Assembly: GCF_030384665.1 (NCBI RefSeq)
Contig: NC_083675.1
Coordinates: 802,001 to 866,000 of the forward strand
DNA length: 64,000 nucleotides
Direction of reading: 5' to 3'
Source of the DNA: Lodderomyces elongisporus
Lineage: Eukaryota > Ascomycota > Pichiomycetes > Serinales > Debaryomycetaceae
How positions within the stretch are numbered: the first letter of the stretch is position 1; each line of letters opens with the position of its first letter. Below the pieces are notes generated by a model, which saw nothing but the letters and a program-made list of their open reading frames with translations, had not been told where the DNA came from and searched no databases. This document shows, piece after piece, positions 39,183 through 49,596 of the stretch. A program made the position numbers and the translations under genes.

Positions 39183-39941
39183 ATGACTTGGCTCAATTGG
39201 GGTTTGTACTTTACTATTGGCTTAGCATTAGCTTCATATGCTCCACACATTGGCAATGAACAGGGTAATATACATGGTAATGACAAAATCTCAATTTTTG
39301 GACCATCCCAATCTCTTTTCCATGTTGAGGATGGTCCATCTAAAGAAGAAGGCGCCTCTGTGGCGCGTACCTTAGTCCATAGAGAGTCCTTATTTAGTGT
39401 GAACACCATACATACATTCAAGTCGTCGCACGATGAGTCCAAGGTCTCAGTCCCTGTATCGTCAATGGAATATTTTGCTGATTGTGACGGTGATGGCGAT
39501 CCTTATTGGTTAGTGATTGATGTGGGCAGTCCCAATCAGGACATCATTCGCGGATCACCATATTCTTTTTCAATTCGTGATGGTGACCATCCCAGTTGGG
39601 ACGACGTGGCAGAGAACTACCCCGGAAAGCGCGAAGGCTCAAATGCTGGTTCGCCCAGGATACAATTGTTTGGCAAGTTAGAGTTTGTTGGGTTTTATAA
39701 TCCTTTTGACCCGAGAAAATTGGCATTGGAAAAGTGTTTTTTGGAAAGACACCCCGACGCAAGTTTATGGTTGCCCGGTAACGTTGTGAGTCCACACAAA
39801 TCACATTGGACTAAATTGAGAGTAGAATCGGTACATATTATTGGTGGGTTTGGTGATGTTGCGTATATCGGGACTATCGATGCAAAGAGTTACCACGAGG
39901 CAGAGATTATCGAACCACCCGCAGAAGAGGAGAGTAACTAA
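39183..39941 (+). CDS. CREG-like secreted FMN-split-barrel protein
   Basis: 252 residues. An N-terminal hydrophobic segment (residues 1-20, WLNWGLYFTIGLALASYA) is a likely signal peptide. The rest follows the CREG/pyridoxamine-phosphate-oxidase-like fold: ARTLVHRESLFSVNTIHTF, SSMEYFADCDGDGDPYWLVI, DIIRGSPYSFSIRDGDHPSW, GSPRIQLFGKLEFV, KCFLERHPDASLWLPG and HSHWTKLRVESV-type motifs ending IGGFGDVAYIGTI. Animal CREG is a secreted lysosomal glycoprotein that lost FMN binding. The fungal role is unknown. It converges with the LCAT-like gene. Confidence 0.85.
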   Translation: MTWLNWGLYFTIGLALASYAPHIGNEQGNIHGNDKISIFGPSQSLFHVEDGPSKEEGASVARTLVHRESLFSVNTIHTFKSSHDESKVSVPVSSMEYFADCDGDGDPYWLVIDVGSPNQDIIRGSPYSFSIRDGDHPSWDDVAENYPGKREGSNAGSPRIQLFGKLEFVGFYNPFDPRKLALEKCFLERHPDASLWLPGNVVSPHKSHWTKLRVESVHIIGGFGDVAYIGTIDAKSYHEAEIIEPPAEEESN

Positions 39942-40093
39942 AGATAGAGTGAAGATAAGAAATCAAATTAACAAGGGGAAAAGAACAAACAAAAAAAAGA
40001 AAAAAAAAGAAAAAGAAAAAAAAAAGAATGGTAACTTACAATGTTCAATAATGTTTCCAGGAGTTCTCACTTTCTATTTAATAAATATATAGT

Positions 40094-42682
40094 CTATGTT
40101 TGGATGTTTTTGCTTACAGTAACTTTTACATAATTCTGCCCATGCTCAGTGGGACTAGTACTCCTTTGCAATTTCTTCTTTCTCTCCCAAAACTGTTCTG
40201 CCTCGTAAACGGCATTCAATGCCTTACCCATCGTGTCATGATCAGTCATTAAATTGACATGTGCTGAAGTGCTAGCAAATTTACCAACAATTTCACCGGT
40301 TCCTGTACTCTTGTCATAAAACGTAAAACCTTTACGTTCGGGCATCAACCACTTTTGGTGGATAACACCATCTCCGTGCCCATAAAAAAACTCATAATAG
40401 TTACCGTTCTTAATATCCTCACGCAGTCGCACTAAGGAACCACGTACAGAGGGGATGGTGTTACCATAAACTATAGCCATCGGCGGATACTCGGCAGCAA
40501 GGGCAGGGTTGTATTCCAATGATTCAACGTATTTCTTTGTTGCACTCAAAGTCTCAGATAAGTAGCGGTATGCATCTTGGAACGTGAATGAATAATGCTC
40601 GTTTTCCGGAACGGCAATAGCAGCAGAATTGGAATTGCGGTTGGATGATTTGTTGTCTTTAGTGTCTTTATTGTTACTATTGTTACTATTACCGTTGTTG
40701 AAAATTGACTTAGAGCCTGGATTGGGTGATGATGGAGCAGTAGCTTTTTTCTTTAATGAAGTGGAGCGATACATCTTGGAAATTGTTGAGCCAATCAGGT
40801 TGATGCTGGGGAATGATAATGTAGATGGAGATTGCAGTGGAGCGGAATTGGGAGGCAACAGTGTGGCAGTGGTAGTGGCAGCTGCGGAGCTAGTGGATGA
40901 TGACACGGTTCTTGGTTGTTGACTAAGTGAACTTTGGCTGCGGCTGATTGAGCTGAGCGATGATGATGCAGATGACAGAGCAACTGCTTCAGCTGCAATT
41001 TTTCTCTTCTTAGCAACCAATGGGTTTAAGTTGTACTCGACCCAATTATCGGGGTTAAAGTAATCAATCTTGTAATTCTCCTTTGTATCTTTGTTGTAAA
41101 ACGCTTCTCCACTCATAGGTAGGAATATGAAGCTCGATCTCATCATGAAATTGGATTCATAAGTTAAGATCTTATCGGATAAGATGACAGAGTCGCCAAA
41201 TCTTATAGGTCCAAGAATGTTCAAACATTCACTTGGCGAGCCCACGTAAACAATGGATCTAAATAATTTTGGGTTGCGTTGCAAAGTTCCATGTGCCATA
41301 AGACCACCCATGGAGTGTGCAATGACAAGTGTGGGTTTCCCTGTTTCGTCATGTATTTTTTGCAAAAATTCCTCAAGCTTTTTTGAGACATAATCACCAC
41401 CGAGTCTCCAGTCGTAGCCAAATTCCTTGATGTTTACATTTGGATTAGCATCTAATCTGTTTATAAGTTTTTTGCATATATCGATAGGTCCAACATTTTT
41501 CAAGACTCCATCAGGATATAATTTCCTTTCGGCGTATATTTCGTCTTCTTTGTTGGGACCTAAAAGGAGATCAATTTTGCGCAAGTGGAAGCCAGCCTTG
41601 ATCGGAATCCATACTCTTTTCTTGGTCTTTGTATCTCTCAAAATAGAGCCTCTATATCCTCCCATAATGACAATGTTACCATCTATTCGTTCATAAATTG
41701 ACTCATAATCTTGCAACTCTTTCTTCTTGTGCGGTAAGATTTCATTTACATTAGCGGAGATAGTGTGCTTGATTGCTCTAAACCTTCCTGCATCGGTACC
41801 TTTGAAATCTCTAAAATAGTTTTCTTCATCTTGTGTGCTAATTGTCTGTTGTCTTTCCAATTTGAGCTCTACATCCTTACGCAAATTTTTCAACTTCTCA
41901 TCCTCGTTTCCTCCAACAAAGGGCATATCTATTTTGAGATTTTGCAATTGCCGTGTGAGATTGTGTTTGATAGATTCGAGTCCACCAAATGGCAACGCGA
42001 ATGAGAAGACCTTTTGTGATTGGTTATATTTCTTCATATTGTATGATTTAAAAGTGTCATCGCCTACTTTATGTGGTTGTTCTTCTGTAGGTAAATTCGG
42101 ATCAGAAATAGGGTGCAGCAGCAGCAGCAGCGACGCTTGTTTTCCTGGTCCTACTTTTGCTTTAGCGTCAGTGTCAGTGTCAGTGTCAGCTTTTTGTTTC
42201 TGTTCTTCTTCCTCTTCCTCTTCCTCTTCCTCTTCCAATTCGACATCATTATGCAACTCAGAGATGGATTCTCCTCCAACTATGGACTCAGCATCGGTTC
42301 TGCTGAGTCTTCTCCCTAAATGCGGGTGACGCTCTTGTGTTTCTAAGACCGGTGTAAACTCTCTAACGAGGTTATCTTCGTCTATATGGTCATTCTCATG
42401 GTCATCTTCGAGATCGTCCTCAAAACTTTCTCCATCATTTCTGTCCCTTTTGAGTTTATGGTCATTGGCAGGGGCACTTTCATCAACTGGCTGAAACTCG
42501 TCAAGTTTGTCGCTGCTCTCTCCACTATCTTCATCGCTTTCGTGCAGGATCTCGTCATCATCCAAGTATATATAGTTGTCGTGAACTTCTAGTTGTGGAT
42601 CAATAGTGTGTTGCGGCAGCAAAAGCACGCGCTCTTCGTCTGAAGACAGTTCCTTTACAAAATTTTGAGCGCTTGTCGACAT
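40094..42682 (-). CDS. LCAT-like alpha/beta hydrolase
   Basis: 862 residues. The first ~260 are acidic and low complexity (poly-Glu near 150-165, Asp/Thr repeats). The hydrolase starts near 325 (NIVIMGGYRGSIL) and continues through EFGYDWRLGGDYVSKKLEEF to the nucleophile elbow VIAHSMGGL with Ser457. The spacing of YDWR before HSMGG resembles lecithin:cholesterol acyltransferase relatives. A Ser/Ala/Asn-rich insert (about 575-705) splits the domain. The C-terminus has a catalytic-type HGDGV (GHGDGVIHQKW) and an STSAHVNLMTDHDTMG block that may supply the acid/His. No membrane anchor is seen, so it is unlike Lro1. I recall an uncharacterised fungal family of this kind, but give no name. Confidence 0.8.
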   Translation of the reverse strand: MSTSAQNFVKELSSDEERVLLLPQHTIDPQLEVHDNYIYLDDDEILHESDEDSGESSDKLDEFQPVDESAPANDHKLKRDRNDGESFEDDLEDDHENDHIDEDNLVREFTPVLETQERHPHLGRRLSRTDAESIVGGESISELHNDVELEEEEEEEEEEEQKQKADTDTDTDAKAKVGPGKQASLLLLLHPISDPNLPTEEQPHKVGDDTFKSYNMKKYNQSQKVFSFALPFGGLESIKHNLTRQLQNLKIDMPFVGGNEDEKLKNLRKDVELKLERQQTISTQDEENYFRDFKGTDAGRFRAIKHTISANVNEILPHKKKELQDYESIYERIDGNIVIMGGYRGSILRDTKTKKRVWIPIKAGFHLRKIDLLLGPNKEDEIYAERKLYPDGVLKNVGPIDICKKLINRLDANPNVNIKEFGYDWRLGGDYVSKKLEEFLQKIHDETGKPTLVIAHSMGGLMAHGTLQRNPKLFRSIVYVGSPSECLNILGPIRFGDSVILSDKILTYESNFMMRSSFIFLPMSGEAFYNKDTKENYKIDYFNPDNWVEYNLNPLVAKKRKIAAEAVALSSASSSLSSISRSQSSLSQQPRTVSSSTSSAAATTTATLLPPNSAPLQSPSTLSFPSINLIGSTISKMYRSTSLKKKATAPSSPNPGSKSIFNNGNSNNSNNKDTKDNKSSNRNSNSAAIAVPENEHYSFTFQDAYRYLSETLSATKKYVESLEYNPALAAEYPPMAIVYGNTIPSVRGSLVRLREDIKNGNYYEFFYGHGDGVIHQKWLMPERKGFTFYDKSTGTGEIVGKFASTSAHVNLMTDHDTMGKALNAVYEAEQFWERKKKLQRSTSPTEHGQNYVKVTVSKNIQT

Positions 42683-44271
42683 TGCATATTAAGTATGTAG
42701 TCCAAGACTTTGCTGTAATTCAATCAAAGTTATAGTCCTTATTGCTCTCCTTTTAGTTTTTAAATCAAAAAATCAGTTGGGTCCTATTTCTTTTGGAGTA
42801 TTCTCTCTCTCTTTTTTTAATCTTTATTTAATTACTTTCTTATCTTGTTTATCAAATAACTTTATGAAAATGGCTGAATGTGCAGATAAACAAAAGGGAA
42901 GGGAAATGTTGATGTAAATATATAAATATATTTGTATATGTTAAAGTATGATGGAAAAGGAAAAAAAAAAAAAGAAAAAAAAAGAAGGGAAGACAATGAA
43001 GGTTCTGTTGTGAGGTTAGGATGAAGACAAAGGTGGGGGAATATAGTTGGGTTTGTAGCTGGGTTTGTAGTTGATTTTCTGTTTATGTTTTACTTTTGCT
43101 GATCACTGTCGGGGGGGGGGGGAGTTACCTTTCAAAAAAATGAAAAGTCGAGAGTTAAAGCTAAAAGCTAAAGTTAACAACAACATCAACAATACCTTCT
43201 TCTTCATCATCATCAACAACATCATCATCACCTTTTTTACTATCATCCAAATTTAGATGCGGATTCTAGCAAATGCCATCCGAAATAGTCGCTGCTGCAT
43301 TTTATGTCACTTTTGATTATTAAAATTTTTTCTTTGCATTTCTATTTTTATTTTTTTATTTTCAGATTCAATCTCAGACCGAATAGCCGACATTTTAAAC
43401 GAAGGAGGAAGAAAAGGAAGGGGTAGGGGAGGGGATAAGAGAGAGGAGAAAAGAACGAAGCAATAGGGTCAAACGAATATTTTAAACCAAAGCAAAGAAA
43501 TAATATCAGTTTTACATTGATGCTTACTCATTCAAATCCTTTAATCTTGAAGGATTTCTTCTCTACATTGCAGAGACCGCAGCTACGATAAAATAAAAAA
43601 GGTCTAACGGCTGAGTCTCGGTAAAAAAAAAAGAATACAGATTAAGGAACAGATACACCTATTAGAACATTCTTGGCAATTGTCACACGATAAGCCTAAA
43701 CCGTAGGTTTGGTTTAATTTGGTTTAGCTAGGTTTAGCTAGGTTCTGTATGGTTTTTGTATGACTCTCCTAGGTGATGGTTAGTAGAAGAAGAAGAATAA
43801 GAAGAAGAAGAAAGAAGATTAAACATAAAGTTATGCAAAGCGAGGGGAAGAGAAAAAAGCGCGGGTCTGAAAAATAATACACACAGTCAACAATACGCAT
43901 AGAAAACCAACAACCGGAAGGAACTTTCGGCTATAAACCAAGTTGAGAGACAAACAACAACAAGTAGTACATTGTGTATAACGATTAATACACGTCAAAG
44001 ATAACGTGACCATTGTAGAAATTTTTCAGCCACGAGTAATACAGTTTCTTTTTCATCCTTTCCCCTCTTCACTTACCCCCTCTCCCCCCCACCACACACA
44101 GACATATACGGCACAACCTCTTTTTTATTTTGTTTTTTATTGTTTCTGTAGAGAAGTAGCTAGAAAGAACCAATTCGCGGCTATTATTGTCATTCATTGA
44201 AGACTGAAGACTATCTGCTACTTTCTTTCCATCAAGGACATAAATCCTTATTAGTTTACACACACACACAC
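42683..44271. other. Intergenic upstream of the LCAT-like gene
   Basis: 1.59 kb. It holds a 12-base poly-G run at 43111-43122, CATCATCAACAAC repeats near 43178-43230, repeated GGTTTAGCTAGGTTTAGCTAGG near 43705-43745, an AAGAAGAAG run at about 43788-43815, and a CA run at 44259-44271 that hosts the retroelement insertion. No credible ORF. Confidence 0.6.
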
Positions 44272-44564
44272 TGTCACATGCATGAGACGTGCCACGTGCC
44301 TACTGAATATTATACCCTTATCTCGCACAGCCTTGTCGGCCATACGGATTAGCGATAATAATCAGGGCCGTTTAGAATTACCCCTATTCTATATATATCC
44401 GACATCGGATATATATGAGGGATTATTAAGTAAGAGGTCCATTGACGACGAATATAAATAGTCCTCGATGTAGACCTAGAATATAGATATTTATATAGTT
44501 TTTATAAACCGATCAAAACCATATCTATTGATTCCACCCTAATCGACGCTACTCTAACCTAACA
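44272..44564 (+). repeat. 5' LTR of the Ty3-like element
   Basis: 293 bp, TGTCACATG ... CTAACCTAACA, with TG...CA ends. It contains a TATAAATA box at 44453-44460 and an ATATATCCGACATCGGATATATAT palindrome near 44391-44415. Confidence 0.95.
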
Positions 44565-44622
44565 TGGAGGTCTTCCCTCTTTAACATAATAGGCGAACAA
44601 GTCGAATAGCGCAGACGTAACA

Positions 44623-45015
44623 TTGGACCAATGTCAGTTCTCGCTACACTCACAAGCTATGTTTGTATGTCTTCCGCACAAGCAACAAGCGCCCCCCCGG
44701 ACATTCGCAATCCCTTCCGGCCTTGGTTTCACCCTTAAATGGGCCCAATGCAACATCGGATTGACACGTTCGTTATACCGGATTTGGTATCAGGCAGCAG
44801 CCTATACCCTCCACACCTCGATGTTGCAGTCGCAAGAACATGAATACGATGAAGTCTACTCAACTATAGTGGTCACTGCGGAAACACGACCATTGTGTAA
44901 ACTTTCTATTCAATACTTGTTAACGACTAGCATCCAGGATACAATGCAGGGAATTTCCTTTGCTATCTCGACACCCCCTTGGATTACTCGGGCTATGTCG
45001 AATGACAAGAGATAG
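44623..45015 (+). pseudogene. Unassigned internal segment, first copy
   Basis: A 130-codon open piece. Its centre (HEYDEVYSTIVVTAETRPLC, KLSIQYLL) recurs in the second copy at about 45961-46262. I cannot assign it to gag or pol, and the start region is frameshifted relative to the second copy. Confidence 0.45.
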
Positions 45016-45204
45016 ATCAGATTTCTTTCTCAATAATATCCCGTCATGAACTCGTGGGCGCTCGCTGCAATTCTATTCGCAGCCCACCATCGCAGTCATC
45101 ACGATGTTTAAATTCGTTGATGCCATCTTATTATGGCTCACGCAATTATTACTTTTTTTTTTCTTTTTTTTCCTTTTTTTTTTAAAAAAAAAAAAAAAAA
45201 AGGG

Positions 45205-45915
45205 GCCTCAACCAGAGCGATTGGCATCTCAGTTGATGGTCTTAGCGATACTTTACGTATCTTAAACCAGGATCATATACCACAATTAGGTCATCGCGCT
45301 GCTACACTAACAGACTTACTCACCGAGCACAAACGGTTTGTTTGGTCTACTCGCTGTCAACGCGCCTTTGACGATCTTACACGCAGTATTAGATGCTAGA
45401 ACCCTGCAGGTAGTTGATCCCAATAAATCAATAGGTATCTTCTCAAACGCGTCACAAGTGGCTATGGCTGCCATTCTTATGCAGCCCGATTGCTCTAACG
45501 CAAACACTTAGCGCCCGCGGGAATACCGCTCCCAAAAAATTCTCCTTATCGGAATCTAATTGGGATGTACATTTCAAAGAATTTGCCGCGGTAAAAATGG
45601 CTTTCACAAAATTTCGGTTCTTCGCTGAAGGCGCACGATTTATCCATTTTGTTGACCTACTACCGACCATACAAATCTTTCAGGCCTATGGTACCACCAA
45701 TTACGTGGCTGACCATATGCGCCGCAATTCTCAAATTTTCTTTTCAGTCTCGCGCACCTATCTTCCTAGTTGGCGCAGTATACGGGGTTGAGGTCCCGCA
45801 AGAATGGTTTGAAGATCTTCACCTAGTGTACCTTGACGATCCAGCATTTCCGACAGTATTTAAACTGATCCCCCACCTGGATCATACCCAAACTGATATT
45901 CCGACTATAAGTTAG
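45205..45915 (+). pseudogene. Ty3/gypsy RT-thumb and RNase H remnant
   Basis: The translation shows GISVDGLSDTLRIL, then FVWSTRCQRAFDDL (the W..C..AF..L pattern at the start of Ty3/gypsy RNase H). After a frameshift near 45395 it gives LQVVDPNKSIGIFSNASQ, then ESNWDVHFKEFAAVKMAFTK. The usual catalytic TDAS is SNAS here. A stop and further shifts follow. This is a dead fragment. Confidence 0.8.
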
Positions 45916-45936
45916 ACCCCGAGACATATATTCACA

Positions 45937-46270
45937 GCTTTGTTTGGATGTGTTCCGCCCTTTCCACAAGCTTTCCGAAAATTTGCAATCCTTTCAGGCC
46001 TTGGTTTCACCCTTAAATGGGCCCAAGGCAACATCGGATTTACACGTTCGTATTACCGGACTGGTATCAGGCATCAGCCTATACCTTTCACACCTCGATG
46101 AAGCAGTCGCGAAATCATGAATACGATGAAGTCTATACAACTATAGTGGTCACTGCGGAAACACGACCATTGTGTAAGCTTTCGATTCAATACCTGTTAG
46201 CGACTACCATCAAGGACTTTATAAAGGGAATTACCCTTATTTATGTCGGCACCTCCCCTTGATTACTCGG
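45937..46270 (+). pseudogene. Unassigned internal segment, second copy
   Basis: A second, diverged copy of the 44650-44995 segment, including the long exact stretch around CCTTGGTTTCACCCTTAAAT. Its open piece encodes HEYDEVYTTIVVTAETRPLC and KLSIQYLLATTIKDF. No family is assigned. Confidence 0.6.
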
Positions 46271-46539
46271 GTAGTACCGTCGACCACGAGCGTGGTCAAA
46301 ACCCTTCGACTGTGGTATTCTTTTTACAACCCCAGTTTTGAAGAGGCATTAAGACGCCCCTGATTCGGATCTTCCACAAAAATTGAGACCGAAATTCACC
46401 GGCCCATTCATTATCACCTAGATAAACCGGACAATGGATTCAACTACACTCTAATTTTGTTCCTGTCCTACAAGGTGATATAAATTTTCACACAAGCCAA
46501 TTAAGGCTTAAAAAGTCGATTTTCTCTGACACCTTTCAG

Positions 46540-46800
46540 GCTCCTATTCCAGAAGAAGGATTTGAGAAATACCGAGATGGCACCCAACTTGTCGAAATTG
46601 TCACTATCGTCAGTCACCGTCGTTATCGTCGCGGCTATCGCCTTACAGTCCGCTTTAAGCCAACAGACGACGAACCTACCGGCGAACTCAGTGAATTAAC
46701 GGCATCATCGTTACAGCGCACGGCACCTGAACTTCTTGCCGAATATGCCAGGGTCCATACTGTACCTACACTCTTACCTTCGTCACAACGAACCTGGGGG
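46540..46800 (+). pseudogene. Ty3/gypsy integrase C-terminal remnant
   Basis: The reading frame gives YRDGTQLVEIVTIVSHRRYR, then RGYRLTVRFKPTDDE and SSLQRTAPELLAEYARVH. These resemble the chromo-like end of some Ty3/gypsy integrases (I...R.RRG...YLV.WKG, then a helix). It runs up to the polypurine tract. Confidence 0.55.
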
Positions 46801-46803
46801 GGA

Positions 46804-47096
46804 TGTCACATGCATGAGACGTGCCACGTGCCTACTGAATATTATACCCTTATCTCGCACAGCCTTGTCGGCCATACGGATTAGCGATAATAATCAGGGC
46901 CGTTTAGAATTACCCCTATTCTATATATATCCGACATCGGATATATATGAGGGATTATTAAGTAAGAGGTCCATTGACGACGAATATAAATAGTCCTCGA
47001 TGTAGACCTAGAATATAGATATTTATATAGTTTTTATAAACCGATCAAAACCATATCTATTGATTCCACCCTAATCGACGCTACTCTAACCTAACA
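46804..47096 (+). repeat. 3' LTR of the Ty3-like element
   Basis: 293 bp. I find no difference from the 5' LTR by direct reading. Confidence 0.95.
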
Positions 47097-47858
47097 CACA
47101 CTCCCTTTCTTTATGAAAACTCTTCATCTCACATTAAAAAAAATGGAAATCTACAGTAAGCTCATATTGAATATAAACTAAACGTAACAAGTAAATCGTT
47201 ACGGTAAGTAGAAAAGAAGAAGATTGACTCTTGTATTTGTTATACGAGGAAGTTTTTTTCACATTTTACATTTCACATTTTACATTTTACATTTTTCATT
47301 TTGAATCTTTCACTTTTAACCTTTCAATTTTTCATTTCTTCTTCTTCTTCTTCTTCTTCTTCTTCTTCTTCTTCTTCTTCTTTCTTTTTCCTCTAGTTGC
47401 TCAAGATATATAGTGTAATTGAGGTTATTACAAGAATATATCTGGCCAAAATCAGAAAAAAGAAAAGAAAATGGATTCGGCATTATACGGATAGGCTCTT
47501 AAAAACAGGGTCGTCAGTGATTGTCGCGAAAAGTTTAAAACAGACACCTGCAAAAAACGACAATTGCCAGCACTACCAAAAAAGCAAAAGCAGCAAAAGC
47601 AGCAAAAGCGAAAGCAAAAAAAAAAAAAAAACCAAATGAAGAAACGGAAACAACTTGGTCAGGAGCATTTGCGATCACACTGACAGCAAAATAATCAGTC
47701 CAAAAATTAAAATTTGCCCACACAAGCAATTCAAAACTAACAAGTGACAAAAAACATAGTGCTTAATACTAGATTCGAAATTAGAAACAAGCTCTGTTCC
47801 CGTTTTATTGTATCTTCCACAATATATACAGCTACCTTTTTTTTTTTTTACAATAGCC
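47097..47858. promoter_or_regulatory. Upstream region of YIF1
   Basis: 762 bp. CACATTTTACATTT repeats lie at about 47261-47300 and a (CTT)n run at about 47338-47382. An AAAAGCAGCAAAAGC repeat is at about 47580-47620. No gene; short ORFs here are simple-sequence products. Confidence 0.55.
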
Positions 47859-48869
47859 ATGTCGAATCCTTACGGATATGCTGCTGATAGTTATCAGGCA
47901 CAACAAGCACATCTTCACCACCCACAGCCACAACAACCAATTCCTATACAAACAAATCAGCCTCAGTCATATATTCTGCAACCGCAACATGGACACCAGT
48001 ATCAACCTCAAGGACAAGGACAAGGACATGGACAGGGACATGGACAAGGACAGGGACAGGGACAAGGACAAGGTTTACTGCAACAACACAACCAGGGGCA
48101 AAAGGGTCAATTTAGCTTTTTAAATGATCCAGCAGCGGCTTTGGCCTCACAATTTGCAAGGACCGGGTTTGACCAATCAAATCAATACATCCAAGACAAT
48201 TTCAATTTCGGATCCTTTTCAGGTGATATCAAGTACTATTTCCAAGTGAGCAACTCGTATGTCTTGCGCAAGATCTTGCTCATATTGTTTCCCTACAGGC
48301 ACAAGGACTGGAATAGGATCAGCACAAAGGAAACAGGCATTAACCAGTTTCTTCCCCCATCGCATGATGTCAATGCACCAGACTTGTACATCCCAGTAAT
48401 GTCCTTTGTCACGTATATCTTGCTCTGGGCAGTATTCCAAGGCTTGAAAGGAGACTTTCACCCACAAGTTTTTGGCTATTTGGCCTCACAAACATTGGCC
48501 TTTTTCATCTTGGACATTGTTGTATTCAAGACTGGATTATACTTGCTCAATTGCTCACAAAGCAAGATATATGACATTATCAGTTTTGCTGGATACAAGT
48601 ACATTGTGATCATTATGCTCTTGTGCTTGAAGCAATCGATGGGCGCATATTTGGGCTATTTGTATTACTTTGTTGTCCTATTATTAATTGCAAATTTGTC
48701 GATATTCTTGATGAGGTCATTGAGGTTTATCATATTGCCTCAATACCTGAATGGCGCCGCAGGTGTTGGCAACTCAGTGACTAGCAAACAGAGGAAGATC
48801 AGAATACAGTTTTTGTTCATATACTCTGTTGTAGTTCAGGGCATCATCATTTTATACATGAGCAAGTAG
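47859..48869 (+). CDS. YIF1: Yif1, Golgi/ER-derived vesicle membrane protein
   Basis: A 336-residue partner of Yip1, needed for ER-to-Golgi vesicle fusion with Rab GTPases. The start is the ATG at 47859; an upstream in-frame ATG adds a poly-Phe leader from the T-rich UTR. Residues 1-95 are Gln/Pro/Gly-rich, including a GQGHGQG repeat at about 50-72. The conserved Yif1 block FLNDPAAALASQFARTGFDQ, then KYYFQVSNSYVLRKILLILFPYRHKDW, is at about 87-150. About five membrane helices follow (from VMSFVTYILLWAVFQG), ending in the typical short luminal tail YMSK. Confidence 0.93.
   Translation: MSNPYGYAADSYQAQQAHLHHPQPQQPIPIQTNQPQSYILQPQHGHQYQPQGQGQGHGQGHGQGQGQGQGQGLLQQHNQGQKGQFSFLNDPAAALASQFARTGFDQSNQYIQDNFNFGSFSGDIKYYFQVSNSYVLRKILLILFPYRHKDWNRISTKETGINQFLPPSHDVNAPDLYIPVMSFVTYILLWAVFQGLKGDFHPQVFGYLASQTLAFFILDIVVFKTGLYLLNCSQSKIYDIISFAGYKYIVIIMLLCLKQSMGAYLGYLYYFVVLLLIANLSIFLMRSLRFIILPQYLNGAAGVGNSVTSKQRKIRIQFLFIYSVVVQGIIILYMSK
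48004..48076 (+). repeat. GGACAx hexamer repeat in YIF1
   Basis: Tandem GGACAA/GGACAT/GGACAG units encoding Gly-Gln/Gly-His pairs in frame. Confidence 0.85.
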
Positions 48870-49596
48870 AGAGAAGAGAAATTAAAAATTTGAGATGTTC
48901 CTAGTAATTAGAGAGTTTCGAAAGAAACAAAGAAACGAACCATGGATTATTATTATTATTATTTTTTTTTTGGGCATCGATTAGTCTTTCAAACGTAGCA
49001 AGCTGAATGTTGGTTAATTGTTTATCGCAAATAGAAGTATTGAGCAAAAAATGAAGAATACAAAATAAACTATAAAAGCTATAAAAACAACTACTACAAA
49101 AACAAAAACAACTAAAACAACAAAAACAACAAAAACAATTTCACTCTTGCGTGATACATAGTTCTGCAGATACCTCTTCTAGGAAATACTTTGAGTATGT
49201 ACAACTTAGATCACCAGTACTTTGTAAGTATTATCGGGGATCAACACCATATGTTACATTGCAGTATTAGTAGTAATAGCAACCAGTGACAGGTGTAACA
49301 GTAGTGGTAGTAATGTCTGTTGCATTTTTCTTTTCTCTCTCTCTCGCTCTCTTTTGCAAAAATTCCAAAAGAAAAAGAATTGTTTGTCAAGTGACACAAA
49401 CACGTCTTGCAAATAAATCTTTTCCAAAATGAGGTTCCTCATTGCATAAAGAGCGATCGAGACAAAGTAGTTTCCTACAGCTGGGCAACAGTAACGACAA
49501 AGGAAGCAAATAACGATATCAACATCAGAAAACTATCTCTTGCTCTCAACAGTTACCCACATTATTCACATCTTCCAAATTCAAACCAGTTTTTAG
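48870..49596. promoter_or_regulatory. YIF1-POL2 intergenic
   Basis: 727 bp. It has a TTATTATTA run near 48950 and an AAAACAAC repeat at about 49083-49137. No ACGCGT motif is seen, although POL2 is often G1/S-regulated in yeasts. Confidence 0.5.

Larger units (their letters stand above)
44272..47096 (+). mobile_element. Non-autonomous Ty3/gypsy-like LTR element
   Basis: 2,825 bp with 293-bp LTRs that look identical. It is flanked by a CACAC target duplication (44267-44271 and 47097-47101), although the site is a CA repeat. A TGG follows the 5' LTR directly (candidate primer-binding site; tRNA not identified). GGGGGGGA (46796-46803) directly precedes the 3' LTR as a polypurine tract. Inside are frameshifted RT-thumb/RNase H and integrase-end remnants and two copies of a ~330-bp segment, but no intact gag or pol. 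RNase H before integrase-type sequence is the Ty3/gypsy order. Confidence 0.9.
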
